Shown: positions 8,653 to 16,855, numbered from the stretch's first letter. The stretch is DNA of 64,000 nucleotides from Streptomyces sp. NBC_01306 (GCF_026340465.1 NZ_JAPEPC010000001.1:1240001-1304000); one strand, 5' to 3'. Translations and numbers: made by a program. The notes: generated by a model from the letters alone, not told the origin.

Positions 8653-9804
8653 TCAGTACAGCAGCCCGGCCTCTTCGGTCCCGTCCGGTTCCCCGGGCCC
8701 TTCGGAGAGGCCGGGCACGTACCGCAGGACGCCCCACATGGATTCGGCGGGGACGTCCTGCGGAGCGTGCTCCCGGCAGCCGTCCAGCCGGGCGCGTACC
8801 GCTTCGGTGTCGATGCCGGAGCCGATGAGGACCAGCTCGGTGAGGGTCTCCTCGCCCTCGGCCCGGGGCGAGGGGTAGAAGCGCAGGAAGTTGCCCACCG
8901 CGTGCAGGGTGTACTTCTCCGGGTGGCCGGGGACCCCGAAGTGGACGAACCCCTTGATGCGGTAGAGGCCGTCGGGCCGTGCGTCCAGGAACTCCATGAG
9001 CCGCCGCGGGTTCATCGGCTCGGCCGAGACGAACCCGACACTCTCGTAGAGCGCGTGCAGATGGCCGCTGTGATCACCGTCGTCCGCGCGGCTGCCCGCT
9101 TCCGCCGGTGCGGTGTCCGTCCCGGCCGGCCCCCGGTCGTCACGCACGTCGTCATGCACGTCGTCACGCAGGTCGTCGAAGGAGAGCTGCCCGACGCGCT
9201 CACCGGCCGGTCTGCGGTCGATGAGCAGCCCGGGGTCGATCTGCCCGTACGCGGCACTGACCACCGGAACCCCGACGGCGTGCTCGCCGACCGCGGCGCG
9301 GATACGCGCGCGGCCGGCCTCGTCCACCCGGTCGGCCTTGTTGAGGACGACCAGATCGGCGAGGGTCAGATGGCGGTCGGTCTCGGGGTGGCGGCTGCGG
9401 GTCGCGTCGAACTCGGCTGCGTCGACGACCTGGACGAGCCCCCCGTACACGATGTCCGGATTGTCGCTCGCCAGGATCATCCTGATGAGCTCCTGCGGCT
9501 CCGCGAGGCCGCTCGCCTCGATCACGATGACGTCGATCCGCAGGTCGGGGCGGGAGAGCCGGCCCAGATACTCGTCGAGTTCGCTGGTGTCGACGGCGCA
9601 GCACAGACAGCCGTCGCCGAGCGAGACCATCGAGTCGACCTGCCCTGCGACGGTCATCGCGTCGATCTCGATGGCGCCGAAGTCGTTGACGACGGCGCCG
9701 ATCCGGGTGCCTCGGCTCTGCCGGAGCAGATGGTTGAGCAGCGTGGTCTTGCCGGATCCGAGGAATCCCGCGAGGACGACGACGGGCACGGGTTTCCTGG
9801 ACAT
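8653..9804 (-). CDS. CobW/COG0523 family GTP-binding metal chaperone
   Basis: 383 residues. Walker A is GFLGSGKTTLLNHLL near the N-terminus, followed by the family metal motif GCLCC (CxCC) and the switch region VIVIEASGLAEPQEL, then NKAD for guanine specificity. The C-terminal CobW_C domain is present (YRIKGFVHFG). Between them lies a low-complexity Asp/His/Arg tract (DDLRDDVHDDVRDDRG, encoded by three 12-bp tandem repeats at 9136-9171) and a His-containing HSGHLHAL, plausible extra metal ligands. COG0523 proteins use GTP hydrolysis to insert Zn, Co or Fe into client enzymes; without a Zur site visible here, the metal is not decided. The start is the ATG at 9804, just before the G-domain; the upstream frame is spurious. 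Confidence 0.9.
   Translation of the reverse strand: MSRKPVPVVVLAGFLGSGKTTLLNHLLRQSRGTRIGAVVNDFGAIEIDAMTVAGQVDSMVSLGDGCLCCAVDTSELDEYLGRLSRPDLRIDVIVIEASGLAEPQELIRMILASDNPDIVYGGLVQVVDAAEFDATRSRHPETDRHLTLADLVVLNKADRVDEAGRARIRAAVGEHAVGVPVVSAAYGQIDPGLLIDRRPAGERVGQLSFDDLRDDVHDDVRDDRGPAGTDTAPAEAGSRADDGDHSGHLHALYESVGFVSAEPMNPRRLMEFLDARPDGLYRIKGFVHFGVPGHPEKYTLHAVGNFLRFYPSPRAEGEETLTELVLIGSGIDTEAVRARLDGCREHAPQDVPAESMWGVLRYVPGLSEGPGEPDGTEEAGLLY
9136..9177. repeat. 12-bp tandem repeat inside the CobW-family gene
   Basis: Three consecutive 12-bp units (GTCGTCACGCAC and two one-base variants) plus a half unit. On the coding strand they specify Asp-Asp-Val/Leu-His/Arg repeats in the charged linker, which suggests slippage-driven length variation of a metal-binding tract. 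Confidence 0.7.
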
Positions 9805-9956
9805 GGGGACCGATCCTAATCGAGCCGCACACCGCGAAGACCGGGCGGACCGGGCGGACCGGGCAGGAGCCGCCCCCCGCCGGCCCCTGCCTGAAGCACC
9901 CCGCAGGCGCACCCGCCCGCTGCCCACCCGCCGCACCCCGGCCCGCACGGACCAGA

Positions 9957-11096
9957 TCAGCCGATGGCCGGCACCGGCTGCGGCGGGGGCGGGCCCACAT
10001 AGCGGGCCGCAGGGCGGATGATCTTGGAGTCCGCCGCCTGCTCCAGGATGTTGGCGCTCCAGCCGATCACCCGCGCCACACAGAACGTCGGTGTGAACAT
10101 CTCGCGCGGCAGCCCGCACTGCTCCATGACGACCCCGGCGTAGAACTCGACGTTGGTGTGCAGTTCACGACCGGGTTTGAGTTCGGCGAGCAGCGCCTCC
10201 ACCCGCTCCTCGACCTGGACGGCGAAGTCGACGAGCGGCCCGCCGAAGCTCAGGGCGATCTCCCGCAGCATCCGCGAGCGCGGGTCCTCGGTCCGGTAGA
10301 CGGGGTGCCCGAAGCCCATGATCCGGTCGCCCGCCAGCACCCTCTCCCGTATCCACGGGTCGATCCTGTCCGGTGTGCCGATCGCGTCGAGGGTGTCGAG
10401 CGCCCGGCTCGGCGCCCCGCCGTGGAGCGGCCCGGAGAGGGCGCCGACCGCGCCGGTCAGGCAGGCCGCCACATCGGCGCCGGTGGACGCGATGACGCGG
10501 GCGGTGAAGGTGGAGGCGTTGAAGCCGTGGTCGACGGTGGAGACCAGATACTGCTCGACAGCGCGCGCCCGGTCCGGGTCCGGCTCCGAACCGGTGATCA
10601 TGTAGAGGTAGTTGGCGGCTGCGGGCAGGTCGTCACGCGGCTCGACGGGCTCCAGACCCTGGCCGATCCGGTACAGCGCGGCCAGCAGCGTCGGTACGAC
10701 CGCGCAGGCCGCGAGGGTGTCGGCGACCCGGCGGTCCGTGCCGATGTCGTAGACAGGCCGGAAGTCCGACTCGGCCCCGAGCAGGGAGAGCGCGGTCCGC
10801 AGCCCGGCGAGCGGACCGGATCCGGCGCGGGCGATGGCAGGCAGTACCTCCCGGACCCCGGCGGGAAGCCGGCGCAGCGCGGCGGTCCGGGCGGTGAAGG
10901 CCTCGCGCCGGGCGGCGTCGGGGAGTTCACCGTGGAGCATCAGGTACCAGACGTCCTCGAAGGTACGGAGCCGGGCGAGGTCGACCGCCGAGTACTGCCG
11001 GTAGTGGTAGAAGCCCTCGCGGCCCCGCACATCGCCCAGTTCGGTGTCCGTGACGACTACGCCCGCGAGCCCTCGTGGGGCGGTGATGGTGGACAT
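9957..11096 (-). CDS. citrate synthase-like protein (citrate/methylcitrate synthase family)
   Basis: 379 residues, a full-length bacterial type I citrate synthase. Family motifs: GGREGFYHYRQY-like N-terminus (GREGFYHYR), LSGPLHGGAPSRALD (His ~225), GFGHPVYRTEDPRS (His ~264), and HTNVEFYAGVVME, where a Glu (~317) stands in the place of the usual catalytic Asp. Oxaloacetate or a related 2-oxoacid condenses with acetyl- or propionyl-CoA. The Glu seems to be a feature of this actinomycete subgroup (from memory) and makes classical citrate synthase activity uncertain. The start is the ATG at 11096 with AAGGAGACAGCC before it. It is divergent from the helix-turn-helix citrate synthase paralogue, sharing a 165-bp intergenic region that contains a palindrome. 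Confidence 0.9.
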   Translation of the reverse strand: MSTITAPRGLAGVVVTDTELGDVRGREGFYHYRQYSAVDLARLRTFEDVWYLMLHGELPDAARREAFTARTAALRRLPAGVREVLPAIARAGSGPLAGLRTALSLLGAESDFRPVYDIGTDRRVADTLAACAVVPTLLAALYRIGQGLEPVEPRDDLPAAANYLYMITGSEPDPDRARAVEQYLVSTVDHGFNASTFTARVIASTGADVAACLTGAVGALSGPLHGGAPSRALDTLDAIGTPDRIDPWIRERVLAGDRIMGFGHPVYRTEDPRSRMLREIALSFGGPLVDFAVQVEERVEALLAELKPGRELHTNVEFYAGVVMEQCGLPREMFTPTFCVARVIGWSANILEQAADSKIIRPAARYVGPPPPQPVPAIG

Positions 11097-11229
11097 GGCT
11101 GTCTCCTTGGTCAAAGTGCGCCGCTCGGTCACAGTGCGCCGCGTGGGACGTGTCCCGTCAGGTGTGCTCCGTGACGCGTTCCCTCTTCATTGATTCGACT
11201 GTCCATGATTGACTTGGATCCTGTCAATG

Positions 11230-11242
11230 TTGATTGAATCAA
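11230..11242. promoter_or_regulatory. 13-bp palindrome between the divergent citrate synthase genes
   Basis: TTGATTGAATCAA is a perfect inverted repeat around a central G. Related half sites occur upstream (ATTGATTCGA at 11191-11200 and ATGATTGAC at 11207-11215), all in an AT-rich patch between starts at 11096 and 11262. It probably binds a helix-turn-helix regulator, possibly the helix-turn-helix domain of the citrate synthase encoded immediately downstream. Binding is inferred. Confidence 0.5.
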
Positions 11243-11261
11243 TATAGATACGGTGAACCAC

Positions 11262-12590
11262 ATGAGCGATCAACCAGCGGCAGCGGAACCCTGGCGGCTG
11301 ACCACCAGGGAGGCGGCCGACCGGCTCGGAGTGAAACCGGAGACCCTGTACGCCTATGTCAGCCGCGGCCAGCTCGGCAGCCGCCGCGCACCGGGCGGCC
11401 GGGGCAGCACCTTCGACGCCGCCGAAGTCGAGGCGCTGGCCGCACGCGGCGCCCGGCGGGAGCCCCAGCCCTCCGGTGCCGACCTCGCCTTCCGCACCGG
11501 CGTGACACTGATCGACCCGGACGCCGACCGCTACTACTTCCGGGGGGTGGACGCGACCGAACTCGCCGGGCGGTACGGCTACGAGGAGGTGGCCGAATGG
11601 CTGTGGACCGGAACGCTCCGCCCCGGGACGCGGTTCACCGCTCCCCCCGAAGCGCTGGCGGCCGGGCGGCGCGCGGTCGCGGCACTGCCCGCGCACAGCA
11701 CGGCGATGGACCGGCTCCGGGCGGCGGCCGTCGCCGCGTCGGCTGCCGATCCGCTGCGTTTCGACCTCTCGCCCGACGCCGTACTGGGGACGGCACGCGC
11801 CCTGATCCCCACGCTGGTGGGCTCACTGCCACCCGTGGCAGGCGCACCGGGCGACGCTGCGGCGGAAGCCGGGACAGCCGGAGACGCAGAAAATGACAGG
11901 GACGGGGCAGACAGCGACAGGACGGGGCTGGCGCGCGGGCTCTGGCGCCGGCTCACCGCACGCACACCTGACGACAGCTCACTGGCCGTACTGGAGGCGG
12001 CTCTTGTGCTGCTCATCGACCACGACCTGGCGGCGTCCACGCTGGCGGCACGCGTCGCGGCATCCGCCCGCGCGCACCCGTACGCCGTCGTCTCCGCCGG
12101 GCTCGGCGCGCTGGAGGGCCCCCTGCACGGCGCGGCCAGCGGACTGGCCCACCGGATGCTGGCGGAGGTGCTGGAGCGGGGCGGGGCGGCCCCGGTCGTC
12201 GCCGACCATCTGCGGGCCGGGCGGCGGGTACCGGGGCTCGGGCACCGGCTCTACCGGGGCGAGGACCCCCGGGCCGCGACGCTCTTCGCGCTGCTCGACC
12301 GGGTCCCCGCGGCCGGTCCCGCGCTCGCCGCCGCCCGCGACGTGGTGACGACGACGGCCCGCCACACCGAGCTGCACGCCAACGTCGATCTGGCACTCGC
12401 CGTGCTCTCGGTGGCCTCGGGAATGCGCGCCGAGGCGGGGGAAGCGGTGTTCGCCGTCGCCAGGACGGCAGGCTGGATCGCCCATGCCCTTGAGGAGTAC
12501 GCGGAACGGCCGCTGCGGCTGCGCCCGAGCGGCCATTACAACGGCCCGCGCCCACCACGTGCCCTGCCCCTGCCCGTACCCCTGGCGTGA
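11262..12590 (+). CDS. citrate synthase-like protein with N-terminal helix-turn-helix
   Basis: 442 residues from the ATG at 11262 (an in-frame GTG lies 9 nt upstream). Residues ~12-65 are a MerR/excisionase-type helix-turn-helix (LTTREAADRLGVKPETLYAY, then VSRGQLGS and a wing with STFDAAEVEALAARG). The rest is citrate synthase: ALEGPLHGAASGLAH (His ~289), PGLGHRLYRGEDPR (His ~328) and HANVDLALAVL (Asp ~376), so the catalytic His-His-Asp set appears intact. An acidic Gly/Asp linker at ~200-225 is an insertion. The combination suggests an enzyme that binds DNA, perhaps linking oxaloacetate or acyl-CoA level to expression of the divergent paralogue. That role is inferred; the architecture itself is known in actinomycetes. 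Confidence 0.9.
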   Translation: MSDQPAAAEPWRLTTREAADRLGVKPETLYAYVSRGQLGSRRAPGGRGSTFDAAEVEALAARGARREPQPSGADLAFRTGVTLIDPDADRYYFRGVDATELAGRYGYEEVAEWLWTGTLRPGTRFTAPPEALAAGRRAVAALPAHSTAMDRLRAAAVAASAADPLRFDLSPDAVLGTARALIPTLVGSLPPVAGAPGDAAAEAGTAGDAENDRDGADSDRTGLARGLWRRLTARTPDDSSLAVLEAALVLLIDHDLAASTLAARVAASARAHPYAVVSAGLGALEGPLHGAASGLAHRMLAEVLERGGAAPVVADHLRAGRRVPGLGHRLYRGEDPRAATLFALLDRVPAAGPALAAARDVVTTTARHTELHANVDLALAVLSVASGMRAEAGEAVFAVARTAGWIAHALEEYAERPLRLRPSGHYNGPRPPRALPLPVPLA

Positions 12591-12631
12591 GAACTTCCGG
12601 TAGCTCCTCCCGCCCTCTACCGTTCTGCCTC

Positions 12632-14266
12632 ATGAACACCGGACACCCCTGGAAACGTCGCATCGGGCTGCCCCGACGGGTGTTCTCCCAGGTGCTGCTG
12701 ATGCAGCTGACCATCGCCGGCGGCGTACTCGTCCTGGCCACCGGCCTCTTCCTGCGCCCCCTCGGCGCGCAGTTGGACGACCAGGCCATGCGCCGTGCCC
12801 TCGCGATCGCCGAGACCACCGCCTCGCCCCGGCTCGCGGCGGAACTTCTCGCCTCGCGGCCGACACCCGGCGGCCCCGTCCAGGCCGAGGCCGAACGCAT
12901 CCGGCACGCCACCCACGCCGAGTACATCGTGGTCATGGACCTGCACGGAATCAGGTGGTCGCACACCACCCGCTCCGAGATCGGCCGCCCCGTATCGACG
13001 AGCGCCGACGCGCCGCTCTCCGGCCACGAGGTCATGCAGATCGACAGCGGCACCCTCGGCCGGTCCGCCCGCGGCAAGGTCCCGCTGCGCGACAGCCACC
13101 ACCGGATCGTCGGCGCGGTGTCGGTCGGCATCAGGTACGACAGCGTGCGCGCTCATCTGCTCGCGGCGATCCCGGGGCTCCTCGCGTACGCCGGCGGTGC
13201 GCTCGCCGCCGGGGCGCTGGCCGCGTATCTGATCTCCCGAAGGCTCCAGCGGCAGATGCACGACCTCGCGTTCTCCGACATCTCGGGACTGCTCGCCGAG
13301 CGTGAGGCGATGCTGCACGGGATCCGCGAGGGCGTCGTCGCGCTGGACGGCGGCGGCAGGATCCGGCTCATGAACGACGAAGCCCAGCGACTGCTGGACC
13401 TCGGCCCCGAGATCATCGGGCTCCCCCTCACCGAGGCGCTGGGCGAGGGGCGCACCACCGATGTGCTGGCGGGCCGGGTCACGGGTGAGGACCTGCTGGC
13501 GGTACGCGGCCGCCGCGTCCTGGTCGCCAACCGGATGCCCACCGACGACGGAGGCGCCGTGGCCACTCTCCGCGACCGGACCGAACTGGAGCGGCTGGGC
13601 CGTGAACTCGACTCCACCCGCGGGCTGATCGACGCCCTGCGCGCCCAGGACCACGAGCACGCCAACCGGATGCACACACTTCTCGGCCTCCTCGAACTGG
13701 AGATGCACGACGAGGCCGCTGAGTTCATCACCGAGGTGGTCGGGGTACACCGCACCACCGCCGAGCAGATCACCGAGAAGATCCATGATCCGCTGCTGGC
13801 GGCCCTGCTGGTCGGCAAGGCCACCGTGGCGGCGGAGCGCGGGGTCACCCTGCGCCTCACCCCGGAGACGCTGCTGCCCGACGGGCTGGTCGACCCGCAG
13901 GGCCTGGTGACGATCGTGGGCAATCTGGTGGACAACGCCCTGGACGCGGTGTCCGGTTCAGCCGGCGCGCGGGTGGAGGTCGAGCTGCTCACCGAGGGCC
14001 ATACGGCCGTTCTGCGGGTCTGCGACACCGGCGATGGGATACCGGAGGAGCAGCATGAGCTGATCTTCACCGAGGGCTGGTCGACCAAGAAGCCGCCCGC
14101 GCACGGCAAACGCGGGCTGGGGCTGCCGCTGGTGCGCAGACTTGCCGAGCGGCAGGGCGGCAGCGCCGGGGTCGGGGCCGGCGCCGACGGTGGGGCCGAG
14201 TTCACCGTCGTACTCCCGGAGGCGCTGACCGGGCAGCGGACGGCGGCACAGGAGTCGGCCGTCTGA
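12632..14266 (+). CDS. sensor histidine kinase of the CitA/DcuS type
   Basis: 544 residues from the ATG at 12632 (a GTG at 12587, overlapping the previous stop, is the alternative). TM1 is at ~17-40 (VLLMQLTIAGGVLVLATGLF), followed by a ~130-residue extracytoplasmic sensor domain, TM2 at ~170-195, and a PAS-like domain (MLHGIREGVVALDGGGRIRL). The kinase core has the CitA-type H-box DHEHANRMHTLLGLLEL, N-box NLVDNALDAV, G-boxes DTGDGIPEEQ and GKRGLGLPLV. Such kinases sense extracellular C4-dicarboxylates or citrate. No response regulator is adjacent; the matching CitB-type regulator lies at 20139-20861 on the same strand. The citrate synthase genes just upstream fit a carboxylate signal. Confidence 0.92.
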   Translation: MNTGHPWKRRIGLPRRVFSQVLLMQLTIAGGVLVLATGLFLRPLGAQLDDQAMRRALAIAETTASPRLAAELLASRPTPGGPVQAEAERIRHATHAEYIVVMDLHGIRWSHTTRSEIGRPVSTSADAPLSGHEVMQIDSGTLGRSARGKVPLRDSHHRIVGAVSVGIRYDSVRAHLLAAIPGLLAYAGGALAAGALAAYLISRRLQRQMHDLAFSDISGLLAEREAMLHGIREGVVALDGGGRIRLMNDEAQRLLDLGPEIIGLPLTEALGEGRTTDVLAGRVTGEDLLAVRGRRVLVANRMPTDDGGAVATLRDRTELERLGRELDSTRGLIDALRAQDHEHANRMHTLLGLLELEMHDEAAEFITEVVGVHRTTAEQITEKIHDPLLAALLVGKATVAAERGVTLRLTPETLLPDGLVDPQGLVTIVGNLVDNALDAVSGSAGARVEVELLTEGHTAVLRVCDTGDGIPEEQHELIFTEGWSTKKPPAHGKRGLGLPLVRRLAERQGGSAGVGAGADGGAEFTVVLPEALTGQRTAAQESAV

Positions 14267-14336
14267 CGACCGGGATGTGCGGTGCGCTCCTGCCCGCAGG
14301 GCTCTGGTGCCGGCCGGGCCTTTCGTACGGATCAGG

Positions 14337-14362
14337 CGTGCCGGGCCCGTGAGCCCGGCACG
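14337..14362. terminator. bidirectional hairpin terminator between kinase and SRPBCC gene
   Basis: CGTGCCGGGC and its complement form a 10-bp perfect stem with a 6-nt loop between two converging genes. Flanking ATC/GAT bases could extend the stem. Confidence 0.65.
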
Positions 14363-14377
14363 ATCCGGACGTGAGCC

Positions 14378-14890
14378 CTACGCCTCCGCCTCGGCCTTGA
14401 CCCCGGCCAGCGTCGCCTCGATGCCATTGCGCAGCAGCGCCAGGCGGCCGGCGATGATCTCTTCCTCCTGCTCCGGGTGCTTCTCGACGAAGTCCTGCAG
14501 CGGGCCGCGGGCCGCGCCGATCCGCATGCCGTGCTGCAGACGGGTGCCGGCCCCTCCCGCGACCGGCTCCAGCGTGTACGTCCATATCGCCAGCGCGTCA
14601 CCGTCGCGCCGGTCGTGGTCGTAGACGACCTCCCACTGGAAGGTGCGAGGCTCCTCCAACTCCGCGATGCGGCTGACGGTGTGCCACTCCCCCAGCCCTT
14701 CATTGCGGTTGCGGCCGGAGAAACACGCGCCGACGGCCGGACCTTCGACGCCGTCCAGCCACGCCACCTCCTGCAGTTCCGGACTGTGCCGGGCCGAGGT
14801 CGCGATGTCCGACACCAGCCCCCACACCTGCTCCGGTGCAGCGGCGATCTCGATCTGGCACTCGATGTGCGGACCGTCGGCAAGACGCAT
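14378..14890 (-). CDS. SRPBCC family protein (START-like lipid/ligand-binding fold)
   Basis: 170 residues. The start at 14890 is fixed by GGAGGT six nt upstream. The opening IECQIEIAAAPEQVWGLVSDI is the typical polyketide cyclase/SRPBCC beginning. It is followed by PAVGACFSGRNRN, FQWEVVYDHD and a central TYTLEPVAGGAGTRLQHGMR, then a C-terminal helix (NGIEATLAGVKAEAEA). The fold forms a hydrophobic cavity. Members act as aromatases/cyclases, ligand carriers or have no known job, and no biosynthetic neighbours are present, so the ligand is unknown. It stands alone between the two-component kinase and the deaminase gene. Confidence 0.85.
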   Translation of the reverse strand: MRLADGPHIECQIEIAAAPEQVWGLVSDIATSARHSPELQEVAWLDGVEGPAVGACFSGRNRNEGLGEWHTVSRIAELEEPRTFQWEVVYDHDRRDGDALAIWTYTLEPVAGGAGTRLQHGMRIGAARGPLQDFVEKHPEQEEEIIAGRLALLRNGIEATLAGVKAEAEA

Positions 14891-15129
14891 GGTGCTACCT
14901 CCAGGGAGTGTTCCGGGCCGCACACAGCCGAGGCTCGAACTCGGATCCTGGACACGGATCGCGGCGTCGGCCAGGGTAGTTGATGGTGCTCGCAGTGGTC
15001 TCGGAAACCTGGTGGCGATGCCGGCGTCGGCGCCGTACCGGCCGTGCCGCGGTCTGTCCGCCGTCGAAGGTGCGGCGTCCGGGGACCGGGACGCTCACAG
15101 CTGTGCAGACCGTCCCGGTCCGGATGGGG

Positions 15130-15621
15130 TCAGCCCCAGAACCCCTCGTGGACGGCGCGCGCACCATCCATGTCGACGGGTCCGACGACGGGCAGATCGC
15201 GCTGGCCCGCTGCGAAGACGTCACGGCAGGGCAGGGCCATGGTGGGGTTCTCCGGGTCGGCTCCGGTCATGGCGAGCAGCTGATCCTCGCCGAGTGCGTA
15301 GACGACACGGCCGATGCCGGACCAGTAGATCGCGCCGGAGCACATCGCGCAGGGCTCGGTGCTGGTGTAGAGGGTGCAGGTGCGCAGGAACGCCGCGTCG
15401 TATGCGGCGGTGGACAGGCGCACCAGGTTGGTCTCGGCGTGGCCGGTGGCATCGCGTTCGGTGGTGACGGTGTTCTCCGCCTCCAGCAGGATCGTGCCGT
15501 CGGGGCCGGCGAGGACCGCGCCGAAGGGGTGGTTACCGGCCTCGCGGGCGCGCCGGGCGACCGTGACTGCGGTGTGCAGGTGCTGGACGTCGGTGGCGGA
15601 GGCGGTCTGGGCGGCGGCCAT
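15130..15621 (-). CDS. nucleoside/nucleobase deaminase (cytidine-deaminase fold)
   Basis: 163 residues from the ATG at 15621 (AGAGGAG upstream). The zinc-hydrolase signature is complete: GHAETNLVRL (His-Ala-Glu, the proton-shuttling Glu) and TEPCAMCSGAIYWSG (PCxxC). The sequence is closest in type to guanine deaminase/TadA-like enzymes that hydrolyse an exocyclic amine on a purine or pyrimidine ring in the cytoplasm. It is not tadA itself by context. It is the last gene of a TetR-Dabb-deaminase group on the reverse strand, so its expression is likely controlled by that TetR. Substrate not predictable from sequence. Confidence 0.88.
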   Translation of the reverse strand: MAAAQTASATDVQHLHTAVTVARRAREAGNHPFGAVLAGPDGTILLEAENTVTTERDATGHAETNLVRLSTAAYDAAFLRTCTLYTSTEPCAMCSGAIYWSGIGRVVYALGEDQLLAMTGADPENPTMALPCRDVFAAGQRDLPVVGPVDMDGARAVHEGFWG

Positions 15622-15687
15622 AGGGGAATCTCCTCTGGTTGAGCCGGAAAGGGAACCTCGGGGTTGGACCGGAACGGGCAATGACGG

Positions 15688-16095
15688 TCAGCCCACCGGT
15701 GCGCTGCTCCCGGTGTAGGAGGGCAGATCGGTGACCAGCTGGGTGAGGACCGGGTCGTCCGCGTAGCGGCGCGCGTGGAGTTCGGCGATCTTCTGGGCGA
15801 TGTCGGGGTCACCGCTGTCGGTGGTGTCGTAGGAGACGAACGTTTCGAGCAGCGGCAAGCCGATCCGGTCGGTCCGGGCGTGTGAGGGCGCCCTCAGATA
15901 CTCGTCGTACCCGTCGAGGTCCCTGAGAACGAAGACGGCGCCGTACTCGAACTCGCCGCCGACATCCCTGCCGACGACGTACTGCACGACCGCTTCGATG
16001 GACTCGCCCTGGTTGCGCAGGCTGTCGAGAGCCTCCTCCCGCTGCTCGGCGGTAACGGTCTCCTTGAATGCGAAACGGTTGTGGTGATAGATCAT
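15688..16095 (-). CDS. Dabb-domain (stress-responsive alpha/beta barrel) protein
   Basis: 135 residues starting MIYHHNRFAFKETVTAEQRE, which matches the Dabb opening strand and helix. It continues with YVVGRDVGGEFEYGAVFVLR and DLDGYDEYLRAPSHARTD, the usual heme- or ligand-proximal loop of these dimeric ferredoxin-like proteins. The C-terminal ~45 residues (DPDIAQKIAELHARRYADD) are an extension beyond the core. Start ATG 16095 overlaps the TetR stop by 4 nt (ATGA) with GGGGAGAG before it, so the two are translationally coupled. Dabb proteins include small cyclases/decarboxylase-like enzymes and proteins with no known role; the function here is unknown. Confidence 0.82.
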   Translation of the reverse strand: MIYHHNRFAFKETVTAEQREEALDSLRNQGESIEAVVQYVVGRDVGGEFEYGAVFVLRDLDGYDEYLRAPSHARTDRIGLPLLETFVSYDTTDSGDPDIAQKIAELHARRYADDPVLTQLVTDLPSYTGSSAPVG

Positions 16096-16739
16096 TTCTC
16101 TCCCCTGTCTGCCGGGCGGTCGACGGTCGGGCGGCGCTCTTGAGGGTGCGCGGGCGGTCCTGACCAGTAGCCGAGCAGCGCCGACACGGCCTGACCTGCG
16201 AGGTGATGGGCACGGGGGAATCCGACGTCCTCGATCGCCCCGATACCTGCGAGGCCGTGCAGCGCGCTCCACAGCAGATCGCAGGCGTCCTCGGTGCAGT
16301 ACGCTCCGGCTCCGGTCTCGGCCGCCCACGCGTGAATGATCTGCTGGGTGAAGACGAGCACGTCGGCGGCGGCCGCGCGGCGGGTTGAGGCGTCGACGTC
16401 CGTGCCGGGCCCGCCCGACATGAGCTGGTACGGTCCCGGTCGCGATCGAGCGAACTCCAGATACGCGGCTGCCGCCAAGTGCGGCCCCCGCGAAGCCGGT
16501 TCGTCGGCGACCGCAGCCCGCATCCGCTCCAGCAGGTCCGTGTTGCCCCGCTCCAGCAGCGTCCGCAGGACGGCTTCCTTGCTCGGGAAGTGCTGGTAGA
16601 TCACTGGCGCGCTGTAGCCGATCTCGGTGGCGATCCGCCGGATCGTCACGGCCTGCCAGCCCTCCGCCTCCGCCATCCGGCCGGCGGTTTCCAGAATTTC
16701 TGCGAACGTCCGCCGACGCACCTCTTCCCGCTTCCCCAC
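16092..16739 (-). CDS. TetR/AcrR family transcriptional regulator
   Basis: 215 residues from a GTG at 16739, chosen because TAGGAG lies five nt upstream; the frame stays open further up, but that part would translate the operator palindromes. The helix-turn-helix is RRRTFAEILETAGRMAEAEG, VTIRRIATEIGYSAPVIY and QHFPSKEAVLRTLLERG. The C-terminal domain (YCTEDACDLLWSALHGLAGI) is of the TetR_C_13/33-like type. First gene of a TetR-Dabb-deaminase operon. The two palindromes directly upstream (16748-16778) overlap the expected promoter/RBS zone, so autorepression is likely. Ligand unknown. Confidence 0.9.
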   Translation of the reverse strand: MGKREEVRRRTFAEILETAGRMAEAEGWQAVTIRRIATEIGYSAPVIYQHFPSKEAVLRTLLERGNTDLLERMRAAVADEPASRGPHLAAAAYLEFARSRPGPYQLMSGGPGTDVDASTRRAAAADVLVFTQQIIHAWAAETGAGAYCTEDACDLLWSALHGLAGIGAIEDVGFPRAHHLAGQAVSALLGYWSGPPAHPQERRPTVDRPADRGEK

Positions 16740-16747
16740 CCGAACTC

Positions 16748-16778
16748 CTAACGCCGTTAGATTATCTAACGGCGTTAG
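16748..16778. promoter_or_regulatory. twin palindromic TetR operators
   Basis: Two 13-bp palindromes, CTAACGCCGTTAG (16748-16760) and CTAACGGCGTTAG (16766-16778), are each self-complementary apart from the centre base and are separated by 5 bp. The whole 31-bp element is also an inverted repeat. It sits 9 bp upstream of the GTG start of the TetR gene. The 18-bp spacing would put two dimers on roughly one side of the helix. An autoregulatory operator is strongly suggested by position. Confidence 0.75.
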
Positions 16779-16855
16779 CATTTTGCGGATCTCCGGTTCT
16801 GTCAAGCCCGCCCGGCCCTCCGCCCTGCCTGCGATCGCACGCACCGGTGCACAGG

